33,413 nucleotides of DNA from the NCBI GenBank assembly GCA_938040325.1, contig CALHXW010000296.1, forward strand, positions 1 to 33,413, given 5' to 3'. A program made the position numbers and the translations under genes. This stretch comes from an uncultured bacterium (lineage in GTDB: Bacteria > Myxococcota_A > UBA9042 > PHBI01). This document shows positions 15,601 through 22,308 of the stretch, piece by piece. Every line of letters starts with the position of its first letter. The first letter of the stretch is position 1. Below the pieces are notes generated by a model. The model was not told the DNA's origin and searched no databases. It saw only the letters and a program-made list of their open reading frames with translations.

Positions 15601-16893
15601 GGGCGAGAGGTCACTGCGGAGCTCACAAAGGCGCGCGCAGCGCTGGAGGCCATGAACAACGAGCTGACGGCGGTTCGGTCCGACGCAGCTGGGTTGGGCG
15701 AGACGGTGGAGGCGAGCCAAGCAGAGCTGGCCCGAGCGCGTGCCGAGCTGACGGCGATGAACGAGGAGCTGACGACGGTCCGCTCCGATGCGGCTGGGTT
15801 GGGCGAGACCGTGGAGGCGAGCCAAGCGGAGCTGTCCCGCGCGCGTGCCGAGCTGACGGCGATGAACGAGGAGCTGAGGGCGACGCGAGCGGACGCGGCT
15901 GGGCTCAGCCAAGCCGTCCAAGCGGGTCGCGAGGAGCTCGCGTCGATGGCAGCACGGAGTGAAGAGCTCGAGGCGCTGCTTCGGAGCGAACGACAGACGT
16001 CGGCCACTGCGCGGACGCAGGTGGAAGAGATCGAGCAGGCGCTGGGCGAGGCTGAGCAGACGGTCCGGGGCCAGCGCGCTGAGGCTGAGAGGGCGTCCGC
16101 ACGTCTGAGCGAGCTTGAGACTGCCGCCGCGGAAGCGGAGGCGACGCTCGATGGATTGCGCGCGAAGGCTAACGAGGACCGAGCGAGCTTGGCGGGCTTT
16201 CACCGTCGCAACAACGAGCTGGCGCGGGCGCTCAAGGCCTCCAAGGAGGAGGCTGCTGCCAATCACTCGCGCCTCGAACAGGCCATTGCGGTCCGTGAGC
16301 AGCTCGTCGGTGAGCTGGCGTCCATGCGGGCGGAGTTTGACAAGCTGGTCGGTAGCCAGGACGTCGAGCGTCTTGAGAAGGAGCTTGAGCGGGTGCGTGC
16401 TGCAGAGCACGAGCTTCGCAGCGAGCTACAGCATCACGCGGCCCGAGCCGAAGCGAAGACTCAAGCCGTGCTTGGGCTCGAGGAGCGGATGCGCCGCGTT
16501 GAGAACGAAAAGAAAATGATTCAGCAGGCGCACAAGAAGTTCGAAAAAGAGCAGGTGCAGCGCGAGATGGAGTCGAAGCAGCGGCTTGAGAAGCTGTTGC
16601 AGATTGCCCAGAAGACGCATCAGTCCGACCAGCGCGAGATCAGCCGGCTGACCCAAGCCTACGATGGTGCGCGCGGTGAGCTAAGTGAGCTCCGCCACTC
16701 GATGGCGAGTCACAACGACTTGATGGCGAAGCTCACGGCGTCTCAGCACGAAGCGCAGGCCTACAAGAAGCGTCTTCAAGAGGTTCTCGCGAAGACCAGA
16801 GCGAACCGCATGCGCGACACGCGCCGCAAGATCCTTGGCACGGGCACCGGGGCTCCGCCTCCGCTCCCACCAGGGGACACGATTCAGGACTAG
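12652..16893 (+). CDS. PAS domain fused to a giant coiled coil (1413 residues), paralogue A
   Basis: The ATG at 12652 has a modest AGGA site 6 nt upstream. Residues 24-72 are helical. A PAS domain follows at about 75-175: QNLVFAVDAGLVVLDRDGYV, then QQSNDEAKELLG, the usual strand-loop-helix start of PAS. A short Ala/Pro linker leads to about 1200 residues of nearly unbroken heptad coiled coil (about 185-1385), rich in Glu, Arg, Leu and Ala. It contains internal 35-residue repeats. Near the C-terminus (about 1311-1345) is a segment RLEKLLQIAQKTHQSDQREI that recurs in the next gene. There is no signal peptide, membrane helix or Walker motif, so it is not an SMC ATPase. A continuous coil of this length would span roughly 175 nm at 0.15 nm per residue. 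It is likely a cytoplasmic scaffold or filament regulated through PAS; this is inference by analogy with myxobacterial proteins such as AglZ and FrzS, which join a receiver-like domain to a coiled coil. Confidence 0.9.
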   Translation: MVANVPPTEGGSGATRASSLKTKRMTWLRQQLLELRVGVGSERDPVDLSLRRIDAMIIEVTSLDSKVAASRSDMQNLVFAVDAGLVVLDRDGYVQQSNDEAKELLGATPNARTSLSDLIDPDVARDVLATAVSRGFVKPTPTTATESDATIDIACVALEVEDGHAKGFMCVLSAPAAPAAATPDSDEQLSELRAALDAERERAEALAAEGARLENERRGLQARVESLERDLSEQRALQRSNADARRARLDNLAHETDARAAHFARRHEAEHRALQAALNSASASLDGDAQDVQLEQIAQATERHDDTRQAYEAELRRLESALGQSREALRDERDARSRLAQDRDRVAAELRVARAEADALLEGGPEHIELEAALDAAKERIDRMVVDMRAQQQRLEKVVEKLVRREEEVDRLRRERDEVEGIARRLRGELEVLRAQQQTDSDVLKAAAREARGMAEQKANELAAIQRDLEARGVELRREFDRQRSLLDGQVEELERRNKASERERERLEDKFGAVAKERDALIKRVSELETLSASTDERARERVGQLESELAARTARIDEYEQQIAGGNESLNAAQRDLSQARSAVAEMERVLAERERELSAVSDRVAAISGRHEALEAAHQTVLGEFEAARTSLAATRRDAAEWEESATRMSKERSELAAELEGLRREAGADVEKAHQELAQLKAQLTSSDERFTVLETAYEQRGEEVETLRRHIDGERNHLRELEDQIGTLRGERDELTARISAAEHLNSSREKQLERELEEVREALEASERAHRDSEAELQAAGISLAERAKLEEQARQELAESRRELRELSVARETIEADFAASQRELEELKQTADQLLADSESTARTQLDELKKDAQKAIDTLRADLDAARSSHEELTVELGRRQERLDMVEAELADRRQASEAAEGSLAASREQLEQHQAQLVTLETELRERRQAAEAAESSLAAAREELEVAQASAAGSREAIETLQREEERLNAKGREVTAELTKARAALEAMNNELTAVRSDAAGLGETVEASQAELARARAELTAMNEELTTVRSDAAGLGETVEASQAELSRARAELTAMNEELRATRADAAGLSQAVQAGREELASMAARSEELEALLRSERQTSATARTQVEEIEQALGEAEQTVRGQRAEAERASARLSELETAAAEAEATLDGLRAKANEDRASLAGFHRRNNELARALKASKEEAAANHSRLEQAIAVREQLVGELASMRAEFDKLVGSQDVERLEKELERVRAAEHELRSELQHHAARAEAKTQAVLGLEERMRRVENEKKMIQQAHKKFEKEQVQREMESKQRLEKLLQIAQKTHQSDQREISRLTQAYDGARGELSELRHSMASHNDLMAKLTASQHEAQAYKKRLQEVLAKTRANRMRDTRRKILGTGTGAPPPLPPGDTIQD
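15337..15546 (+). repeat. Two 35-residue (105-bp) repeats in the coiled coil of paralogue A
   Basis: Residues 896-930 and 931-965 are tandem copies, with cores EAELADRRQASEAAEGSLAA and ETELRERRQAAEAAESSLAA. 35 residues are exactly five heptads, so the repeat keeps the coiled-coil register. Confidence 0.75.
15664..15978 (+). repeat. Three 35-residue (105-bp) repeats in the coiled coil of paralogue A
   Basis: Units at residues 1005-1039, 1040-1074 and a more diverged 1075-1109. GCTGGGTTGGGCGAGAC occurs at 15688 and again at 15793; the diverged third copy begins GCTGGGCTC at 15898. The spacing is 105 bp each time. The core peptide is DAAGLGETVEASQAEL. The first two units are close at DNA level, suggesting recent duplication or gene conversion. 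Confidence 0.85.
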
Positions 16894-17075
16894 GCCCAAA
16901 ACAAGCGCTCTTTCCGGCTGCGGCTTTGGCGATGCGCTCGCCAGCGACGTCCATGCGTTCGCTTCGCTCACCTGAACTCGACGATGCACGCATCGCCTTC
17001 GTCCAGCGGACGCCGCTGGCAAGCACATCGCCTTCGCCTCGCTCGAAAATGGCGCTTCTTTTGGGCCTAGTCCTG
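16885..17075. repeat. 191-bp inverted-repeat element overlapping the stop codon of paralogue A
   Basis: The outer arms are perfect: CAGGACTAGGCCCAAAA at 16885-16901 and its reverse complement at 17059-17075. The similarity continues inward (ACAAGCGCTCTTTC pairs imperfectly with the strand reading GAAAATGGCGCTTCT). A second inner pair is GGCGATGCGCTCGCCAGCG near 16929-16950 against its diverged complement near 17012-17033. The left arm supplies the last two codons and the TAG stop of the coiled-coil gene. No transposase and no clear target duplication are visible. It looks like a small non-autonomous element or a dispersed intergenic palindrome. Confidence 0.65.
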
Positions 17076-17103
17076 AAAACAAGCGCTGTTTTCGAACGAG
17101 GCG
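17035..17103. repeat. Long imperfect hairpin nested in the intergenic repeat
   Basis: A 28-nt arm at 17035-17062 and a 28-nt arm at 17076-17103 match in 24 of 28 positions as inverted copies around a 13-nt loop (17063-17075). The right arm itself contains a small palindrome around AGCGCT flanked by GAAAAC and GTTTTC. The structure could act as a terminator for paralogue A or be part of the repeat element. Confidence 0.6.
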
Positions 17104-17369
17104 ATTTCGCGAGCGTGACGCTCGGTAGCGCCGTGCTGGGTAGCTCGGTGCTCAACAACACCGATCCGGAGACATGCGCGCGTACGCTCGGCCGATCACC
17201 TGCGATCACGCGGTTGCGAGAGCAGCGGCGCGGACCGCGGCTTCGGGTGGTCTCTTGTCGTCGGCGAGCGGGCTTAGCGTTCGTGATGGCGGCGTTGGCG
17301 AGTGCTTGGGCGGACTGTTGTAGCGACTGCTACGGTTGACCGCGTTCGTTCGAGTGGTAGCGTGAGTCA
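17104..17369 (+). promoter_or_regulatory. Upstream region of paralogue B with hairpin and a candidate -35 box
   Basis: No gene is supported here. GTAGC (17320-17324) and GCTAC (17329-17333) form a perfect 5-bp hairpin with a 4-nt loop. It is followed at once by TTGACC (17336-17341), and 16 nt later by TAGCGT (17358-17363), a poor -10 match. If used, transcription would begin at or next to the ATG at 17370, which has no ribosome site, implying a leaderless message. This is weakly supported. Confidence 0.3.
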
Positions 17370-20006
17370 ATGGCAGAAGGACACGAACTCACGAGCCGCC
17401 ACCTCGAGTGGGTACGTCAAGCGCTCTTCGCGCTCTACCAAGACGTCGCCCAGAAGGCCGGTCTACCGGAAGAGTTCGCTCACCGCTTGGCCCTCATTCT
17501 CCGCGAGGTCGGCACCGCGGATGCACGCTTCGCATCGGCCCGTAGGGACCTTCAGAACATCATCTGGTTGCTGCATGGCGGCGTTGTGATGCTCGACGGC
17601 GTCGGCATGATCTTGAGCGTCAATCCGATTGCTGAAGAGATCTGGGGACAGCCGGCGAGCGCCCTCGTTGGCGGGCACGCGAGTGAGCTCTTCGACGAAG
17701 GCACGGACGCCCAGCTGCTCGATCTGCCAGACTCTCTGCAAGTGGGGCTCCGGCGCGGACTCGCTGCCCGACTTCCCAAGCGAGAGATCGGCTACACCTG
17801 CAACATTGTGGCGCTGCAGGACCGCAACGGAAAGCCCAAGAGCTTGCTCCTGCAGATCGAGCCGCCCGTCGTCGACGCCGAAGTCCGAGCGGTCGCAAGC
17901 CCGCCGGACGAGAGCTTGGAGGAAGCGCTGCGGCGCATCGACGAGCTCCAGCGCGCGTATGCGCAGGACCGGCAGCGGTGGGAGGCCGAGCGGGATGCGA
18001 CCGGTGACCGACACGACGCGGAGCGTCAGCTCTGGTCTGCCGAGCGCGCCGGGTTGGAGGAAGATCGCGACGAGATGCGCGCGATTCGACAACACGAGGA
18101 GCTGGCGCAGGAGGCGCAGGCTCAGGAGATCGCGTCCCGCAAAGGCATGTTGGATGCGGCCAACGCGCGCATCGCGGAGCTAGAGCTTCTCGTCAAAGAC
18201 GCTCAGCTGCGCGCCAAGGTCGTCGGACAGGAGCTCGACAACGTCCGCGACCGCGAGCACAGCGTTCGGACGGAGCAACAGCAGGCGCTGTCTGAGCAGC
18301 TTGAGAGTCTCAAGACCGAGCTGGATGAGGCGCAGGCCGCGCATGCTTCAGCGATCCAGGCCCTTCAAGCGCTCACCGCCGAGAGAGACGTCCTGCGCGG
18401 GCTGAGCGCCGAGAATGTCGCGCGCCAGGTGAGCCTCTTGGCAGAGCGTCGTGAGTCGCAGGTGGCGCTTGCCGCCGCAGAGGCACATGCCGGCGCGACC
18501 GCGGAGACCAACGCTGGGGAGCTTGAGCAGGCGCGCACGGAGGGTGCCAGCGCACAAGCGCGGGTTGCGGCACTGACAGACGAGCGTGACGCGCTCGCGG
18601 TTCAGCTCGAGCAGGTCCGTGAGTCGGTGGAGGTGATCACGTCCGAGCGCGACGCGCTCACGGCCAAGCTTGGCACGGCTGAGCAGCGTGTCATCTCAAT
18701 CACCGCCGAGCGCGACGCTCTATCGGCGCAGCTGGGTGAGCTCGACAAGCGAGCGGCCACCATGACGGCCGAGCGGCACGCGTTGACCACCCAGCTCGGC
18801 GACGCAGACCAACGCTGCCTGGCGGCGGCAACGCAACGCGACGAGCTCCAGGCGCTCTTGAGAGACGCTGACCGGCGCGTCGTGTCGTTGCTGTCGGAGC
18901 GCGCGGAAGTCAACGCGATGTTTGAGGCCCTGGAGGCCGAGGTTGGCGAGCTCGGCCAGAAGATCGAGGCCCAGGAGGCCGCAGCTAAGCGTGCCGAGCA
19001 CGAGGCTGGCAGCAACGTTGAGACGTTGGCTGCTGAGCTGCTGTCGGCAAACGAAGCGCTTGCTGCGGAGTCAACCAAGCGCGCTGCTGCAGCGGCACAG
19101 CTCGCTCGCGAGGCCGCTCGTGTCTCGATTCTCAACGACCGGGAGACGGACTGGATCGAGCTCGTTGCCGACAACCGCGATCTGAAGGCTCGGCTTGAGC
19201 TGTTCCGTGAGGCTGCGGCGACCGAGGCACCGAGCGGTTCGGGCGAAGACGACCCGTCGGCTGAGCACGAGGCCGTGCTGGCTGCGATCCGGCAAGAGAA
19301 CGTTCAGCTTCGGGCACTGGCCGATGAGAGCGAGATGCTGCGCGAAGCGAATCGCAACCTGCGGATGAAGCTCGACGCGCTCGCGGCGCAGTCGACCGAG
19401 ATTCCACCGATTCCGGGTAGCGCGGATGCTCAGCCAGCGGTCGAAGGCGGCGACGACGTGTCCAAGCCGGAGATGAAGCGTGCGCTGCGATCGGCGCGGC
19501 GTGAGACCCAAACCCAGCGGCGTCGGCTGGTGGAGGCGTTGGACGCTATTCAGACACTCGAGGTGAAGCTCTCGGAGCGCGACCGAGCGCTGGTGACCGG
19601 TGCTGGGCTCGACGAGCTTGCTGACGCGGAGCCCGGCGACACCGATCCGCTCGCGCCCGCCTTCGACGAGCTGGCATCGCAGCTGGGCAACCTTGGCCGT
19701 GACACGCCAAGCCTGCAGCTCCTGCACACTCGGCTCACGAAGCTGCTCTCGGTCTCGCGGGCGTCGCACCGAGCGGACCAGCGGCAGATCGAAACGCTGA
19801 CGCTGGCGCTGCAGACGAAGAGTGATGAGGTGCGAGATCTCACGGCCGACAAGCTCGAGGCCGAGGAGCTAGAGATACGGCTGCAGTCAGCCCTGAGCGA
19901 GGTCGCTCGGCTGCAAGACCGGCTTCGGGACGTGCCGCCCAAGGGGTTGACGACGACCGCTGAGTTCGACCGTCCCAAGGGCGAAGACGACGACAACGCG
20001 GACTGA
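17370..20006 (+). CDS. PAS domain fused to a long coiled coil (878 residues), paralogue B
   Basis: It has the same plan as the preceding gene. A helical N-terminus (about 5-60, HLEWVRQALFALYQDVAQKA) leads to a PAS domain at about 62-165 (LQNIIWLLHGGVVMLDGVGM, then SVNPIAEEIWG, ending SLLLQIEPPV). Coiled coil runs from about 180 to 640, a Pro/Gly/Ser-rich break covers about 640-720, and more coiled coil extends to about 865. Six 21-residue tandem repeats lie at 402-527. The segment RLTKLLSVSRASHRADQRQI (from about 788) matches the C-terminal signature of the larger protein in register (RLxKLL, then H, DQR, I and LT). The last residues are acidic (EDDDNAD). There is no membrane segment. The PAS domain lacks obvious haem or flavin ligands that I could assign. 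It is probably a cytoplasmic scaffold that acts with the larger protein. Confidence 0.9.
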   Translation: MAEGHELTSRHLEWVRQALFALYQDVAQKAGLPEEFAHRLALILREVGTADARFASARRDLQNIIWLLHGGVVMLDGVGMILSVNPIAEEIWGQPASALVGGHASELFDEGTDAQLLDLPDSLQVGLRRGLAARLPKREIGYTCNIVALQDRNGKPKSLLLQIEPPVVDAEVRAVASPPDESLEEALRRIDELQRAYAQDRQRWEAERDATGDRHDAERQLWSAERAGLEEDRDEMRAIRQHEELAQEAQAQEIASRKGMLDAANARIAELELLVKDAQLRAKVVGQELDNVRDREHSVRTEQQQALSEQLESLKTELDEAQAAHASAIQALQALTAERDVLRGLSAENVARQVSLLAERRESQVALAAAEAHAGATAETNAGELEQARTEGASAQARVAALTDERDALAVQLEQVRESVEVITSERDALTAKLGTAEQRVISITAERDALSAQLGELDKRAATMTAERHALTTQLGDADQRCLAAATQRDELQALLRDADRRVVSLLSERAEVNAMFEALEAEVGELGQKIEAQEAAAKRAEHEAGSNVETLAAELLSANEALAAESTKRAAAAAQLAREAARVSILNDRETDWIELVADNRDLKARLELFREAAATEAPSGSGEDDPSAEHEAVLAAIRQENVQLRALADESEMLREANRNLRMKLDALAAQSTEIPPIPGSADAQPAVEGGDDVSKPEMKRALRSARRETQTQRRRLVEALDAIQTLEVKLSERDRALVTGAGLDELADAEPGDTDPLAPAFDELASQLGNLGRDTPSLQLLHTRLTKLLSVSRASHRADQRQIETLTLALQTKSDEVRDLTADKLEAEELEIRLQSALSEVARLQDRLRDVPPKGLTTTAEFDRPKGEDDDNAD
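18573..18950 (+). repeat. Six tandem 21-residue (63-bp) coiled-coil repeats in paralogue B
   Basis: Residues 402-527 are six units of exactly 21 residues (three heptads) with consensus (I/L)TxERDALxxQLxxxxxR. Examples are ITSERDALTAKLGTAEQRV and ITAERDALSAQLGELDKRA. The later units are more diverged. The period differs from the 35-residue repeats of paralogue A, so the rods expanded independently. Confidence 0.85.
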
Positions 20007-20032
20007 GCGGATCCTCGCGAATCGATGCGGCC

Positions 20033-20059
20033 CCCGCTCAGGAACGCCGCTGGAGCGGG
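20033..20059 (+). terminator. Hairpin after paralogue B, possible terminator
   Basis: CCCGCTC (20033-20039) pairs perfectly with GAGCGGG (20053-20059) across a 13-nt loop, starting 27 nt after the stop codon. There is no T-run, so the terminator role is tentative. Confidence 0.4.
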
Positions 20060-20075
20060 CCTGGCGCTCGCCTGT

Positions 20076-20239
20076 TAGACCTCTGCGACAGAAGTTCTGA
20101 TGGTTTGGATCGAGTCGTCTTGGCGTGAGGCCAAGGAACGAGGACCGAGCATATCGGGATACGTGAACGACGAAGTGACGCCGGGATCGCGTCAATACGG
20201 CCGAGCAAAACCTATCAAAACTTCTGTCGCAGAGGTCTA
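20076..20239. repeat. 164-bp element with terminal inverted repeats, overlapping the kinase stop codon
   Basis: A perfect 21-nt arm at 20076-20096 (beginning TAGACCTCTGCGACAG) is repeated inverted at 20219-20239. Similarity continues to about 31 nt with one substitution and one indel (left to 20106, right to 20208). The interior has a perfect 6-bp hairpin, CTTGGC (20119-20124) with GCCAAG (20130-20135), and a 5-bp one, GACGC (20177-20181) with GCGTC (20189-20193), giving a branched, cloverleaf-like fold. The outermost TAG of the right arm is the stop codon of the Ser/Thr kinase. It carries no ORF of its own. It resembles a MITE-type element, but no clear target duplication is visible. Confidence 0.7.
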
Positions 20240-21472
20240 GCCATCGATGATGATCCACAGCATCGTTGCGAGGGCCGCGGCAGCTAGAACCCAAACGAGC
20301 GGCGACATCGGTCGGTTCGTGCCCGGGCGCTCCGAGCCACGCTGAGTTCGGGCTTTCTCGAGCACCAGGCCAGCTGAGACACCTGGCAGCGTGGCTGGGT
20401 CGCGGTGACCATCGCCCTTTGTCCGCGCCATCGGTCCGCTACGATGGCCCTCGTGAGCTCGCGGGACCACAGGCTGGGCACCAGCGCCGCCTTCGAGGGT
20501 GTCGTCGATCGCGATGGCAAGTGGTTGTTCGACCGGTAGCGCCGCGAGGGCTGCGCGTAGCTCGGACACGGTGGCGAAGCGCTGGGCGGGCGTCTTGGCA
20601 AGGCACCGCTGCACGATCGTGTCCAGCTGCCCGAGGGCTGGGGTTCGAGGGCAGTGCTCAAGAAGCGACGGCGGCACGTCCTGGCGGTGCGCGATCATCA
20701 GTGCGAGCGAGGTCGAGCGCTCAAAGGGCAGGCGGCCCGTTATGAGCGCAAAGAGCGTCACACCGATCGCATAGATGTCAGTCGCCGGGCCCACCTCGCT
20801 GCCCGCCACTTGCTCTGGGCTCATGTACGCCAGGCTTCCGATCGACGCGCCAGCGCGCGTGAGCTTCTGTCCGCCCTGGTCGACGAGCTTGGCAACGCCG
20901 AAGTCGAGGACGTGCAGCTGCTCAACGCCCGTCGGTGTGACGGTCACGAGCAGGTTGGCTGGTTTGATGTCTCGGTGAACGAGCCCAAGCGCGTGGGCTT
21001 CGAAGACTGAGTCGCAGAGCTGAAGCGACAGTGCCTGGAGGCGGTTGAGGGTCAACGGTCCATGCTCGGCGACCAGCTCGCTGAGGTCACGCCCCTCGAG
21101 CAACTCCATGACCATGTAGAGGCCGCCGTCATTGAGCTGACCGGAGTCGTAGACCGTGACGGTGTGCGGGCTCTTGAGGTTGGCGGTGATACGGGCTTCA
21201 CGCAGGAAGCGAGCGGCTGTGGTTGGGTCCCCCGCGTCGCGCTGGATGAGCTTGACGGCGACGGCACGGTGCGTCGAGCGCTGCCACGCGCGGTAAACGC
21301 GGCCCATGCCGCCGGTGCCGAGGACACCGGTGACGAGGTAGCGGTCGTCGATGATCGTGCCAACGCGCGGATCGTCGAGGGTGTCGAGCGGCAGCAGAGG
21401 CTCGCCGGCGTGAGAGGGACATAGCGCTGTGCCGGCGTCGTAGCGGCGGCAGCAGTGAGGGCAGATCAGCAT
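20237..21472 (-). CDS. Hanks-type Ser/Thr protein kinase with N-terminal zinc ribbon and C-terminal membrane anchor
   Basis: 411 residues. The N-terminus has a probable zinc ribbon (CPHC at 4-7 and CPSH at 18-21). The kinase domain (about 45-315) is complete: Gly-loop LGTGGMG (51-57), Lys74 in VAVK, Glu92 in the C-helix, catalytic HRDIKPAN with Asp168 and Lys170, DFG at 190-192 and a SPE in place of APE (218-220). A linker rich in Arg, Gly and Pro follows. A single C-terminal membrane helix (about 391-409, WVLAAAALATMLWIII) leaves almost nothing outside, so it is tail-anchored with the kinase in the cytoplasm. It is expected to be an active kinase. It is convergent with the PAS/coiled-coil pair and divergent from the tat genes. 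A substrate among its neighbours is possible but unproven. Confidence 0.93.
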   Translation of the reverse strand: MLICPHCCRRYDAGTALCPSHAGEPLLPLDTLDDPRVGTIIDDRYLVTGVLGTGGMGRVYRAWQRSTHRAVAVKLIQRDAGDPTTAARFLREARITANLKSPHTVTVYDSGQLNDGGLYMVMELLEGRDLSELVAEHGPLTLNRLQALSLQLCDSVFEAHALGLVHRDIKPANLLVTVTPTGVEQLHVLDFGVAKLVDQGGQKLTRAGASIGSLAYMSPEQVAGSEVGPATDIYAIGVTLFALITGRLPFERSTSLALMIAHRQDVPPSLLEHCPRTPALGQLDTIVQRCLAKTPAQRFATVSELRAALAALPVEQPLAIAIDDTLEGGAGAQPVVPRAHEGHRSGPMARTKGDGHRDPATLPGVSAGLVLEKARTQRGSERPGTNRPMSPLVWVLAAAALATMLWIIIDG

Positions 21473-21798
21473 CGATGCGCGTCCCTGATGGCGCCGCTGG
21501 GAGCGATCGACTGGGGGGGCCTGTCTCGCCCGATCCTCTCGTCACGCCGTTGGTCACCCATACCGATTGCTCCGTCCTCATTGGCTTGGACCTGAAACGC
21601 CGTCCGCCGTTGTCGACCCATCACACCACTAAGACTTTGACTAGGTTATCAGGCGTGGCGCGCGCGGTCTCATGTTCTGGCGCTCACGCTGCGCGCCGCG
21701 GCATCAACCGCCGGCCGCGAGTGCCGCACGTCTGGAGTCGGCGTGCCGACCACAGTTGTCGCTGGATCATTTGAGAGAGGGCAGGCTAGTCTCCCGTG
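21473..21798. other. Divergent intergenic region between kinase and tat genes
   Basis: 326 bases. It should contain promoters for the kinase (minus) and the tat operon (plus). It includes an AT-richer island around 21625-21650 with TTGACT near 21636, but no -10 box at a suitable distance that I would defend. No gene, repeat or RNA structure was identified. Confidence 0.3.
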
Positions 21799-22308
21799 AT
21801 GTTTGGGCTCGGCACATGGGAGATCGTCCTCATCTTGGGGGCCGCGCTGATTTTCATCGGCCCGGACCGCTTGCCCAAGGTTGCTAAGCAGCTCGGAAAA
21901 GGGCTCAAGCAAGTTCGCGAGGCGATGGGCCAGGTCGACGAGGAGCTCAGCGAGGCGAAGCGACAGGTGCGTCGTGCCGTCGATCTATCCCTAGAAGACC
22001 CAACCGCTCCCGACGAAGAGACGGCGGCTGCGGAGCGCGCCGCCCGTGAGCGATGGGACGATGCACGGCACTCGCAGGAGAGCTCGGGCGAGAGCCCGGT
22101 CGACGCCTCGGGGCTGGACATGTCGAAGATTCACTCCGATCCCAACGGCCCGAATCCCTTCATGGAGCGCGCCAGTGCCGGCGTTCCTGGCAGAGTCGCG
22201 GCAGGGCGACCGCAGCTGCGAGTTGCGCCGGCTCCGAGCCTGGTCGACGCCGCCGACGACGACGATGCTGACGATGTCGATGTCGACGAGGCCACCGCGG
22301 ACGCATGA
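21799..22308 (+). CDS. Twin-arginine translocase subunit, TatA/TatB family
   Basis: 169 residues starting MFGLGTWEIVLILG; the ATG at 21799 follows a GTG at 21796 that would add one residue. A short N-terminal membrane helix (about 6-21) leads through the hinge IGPDRLP to an amphipathic helix (PKVAKQLGKGLKQVREAMGQ) and then a long, increasingly acidic tail ending in an Asp run (DDDDADDVDVDEATADA). TatA and TatB share this layout. The length and the Glu/Asp-rich tail fit TatB better than the shorter TatA, but the two are hard to tell apart. It forms the export pore or substrate receptor with TatC in the cytoplasmic membrane. Its stop overlaps the tatC start as ATGA. Confidence 0.9.
   Translation: MFGLGTWEIVLILGAALIFIGPDRLPKVAKQLGKGLKQVREAMGQVDEELSEAKRQVRRAVDLSLEDPTAPDEETAAAERAARERWDDARHSQESSGESPVDASGLDMSKIHSDPNGPNPFMERASAGVPGRVAAGRPQLRVAPAPSLVDAADDDDADDVDVDEATADA

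Noticed and set aside
14077..16410. Long minus-strand frames within the coiled-coil gene (14077-14898 and 15145-16410)
   Set aside because: They are mirror images of Glu/Leu/Arg heptads and begin without ribosome sites inside the 1413-residue frame.
12652..20006. SMC or MukB-like chromosome ATPases
   Set aside because: The coiled coils are SMC-like, but there is no Walker A, Walker B or hinge; the N-terminus is a PAS domain instead.
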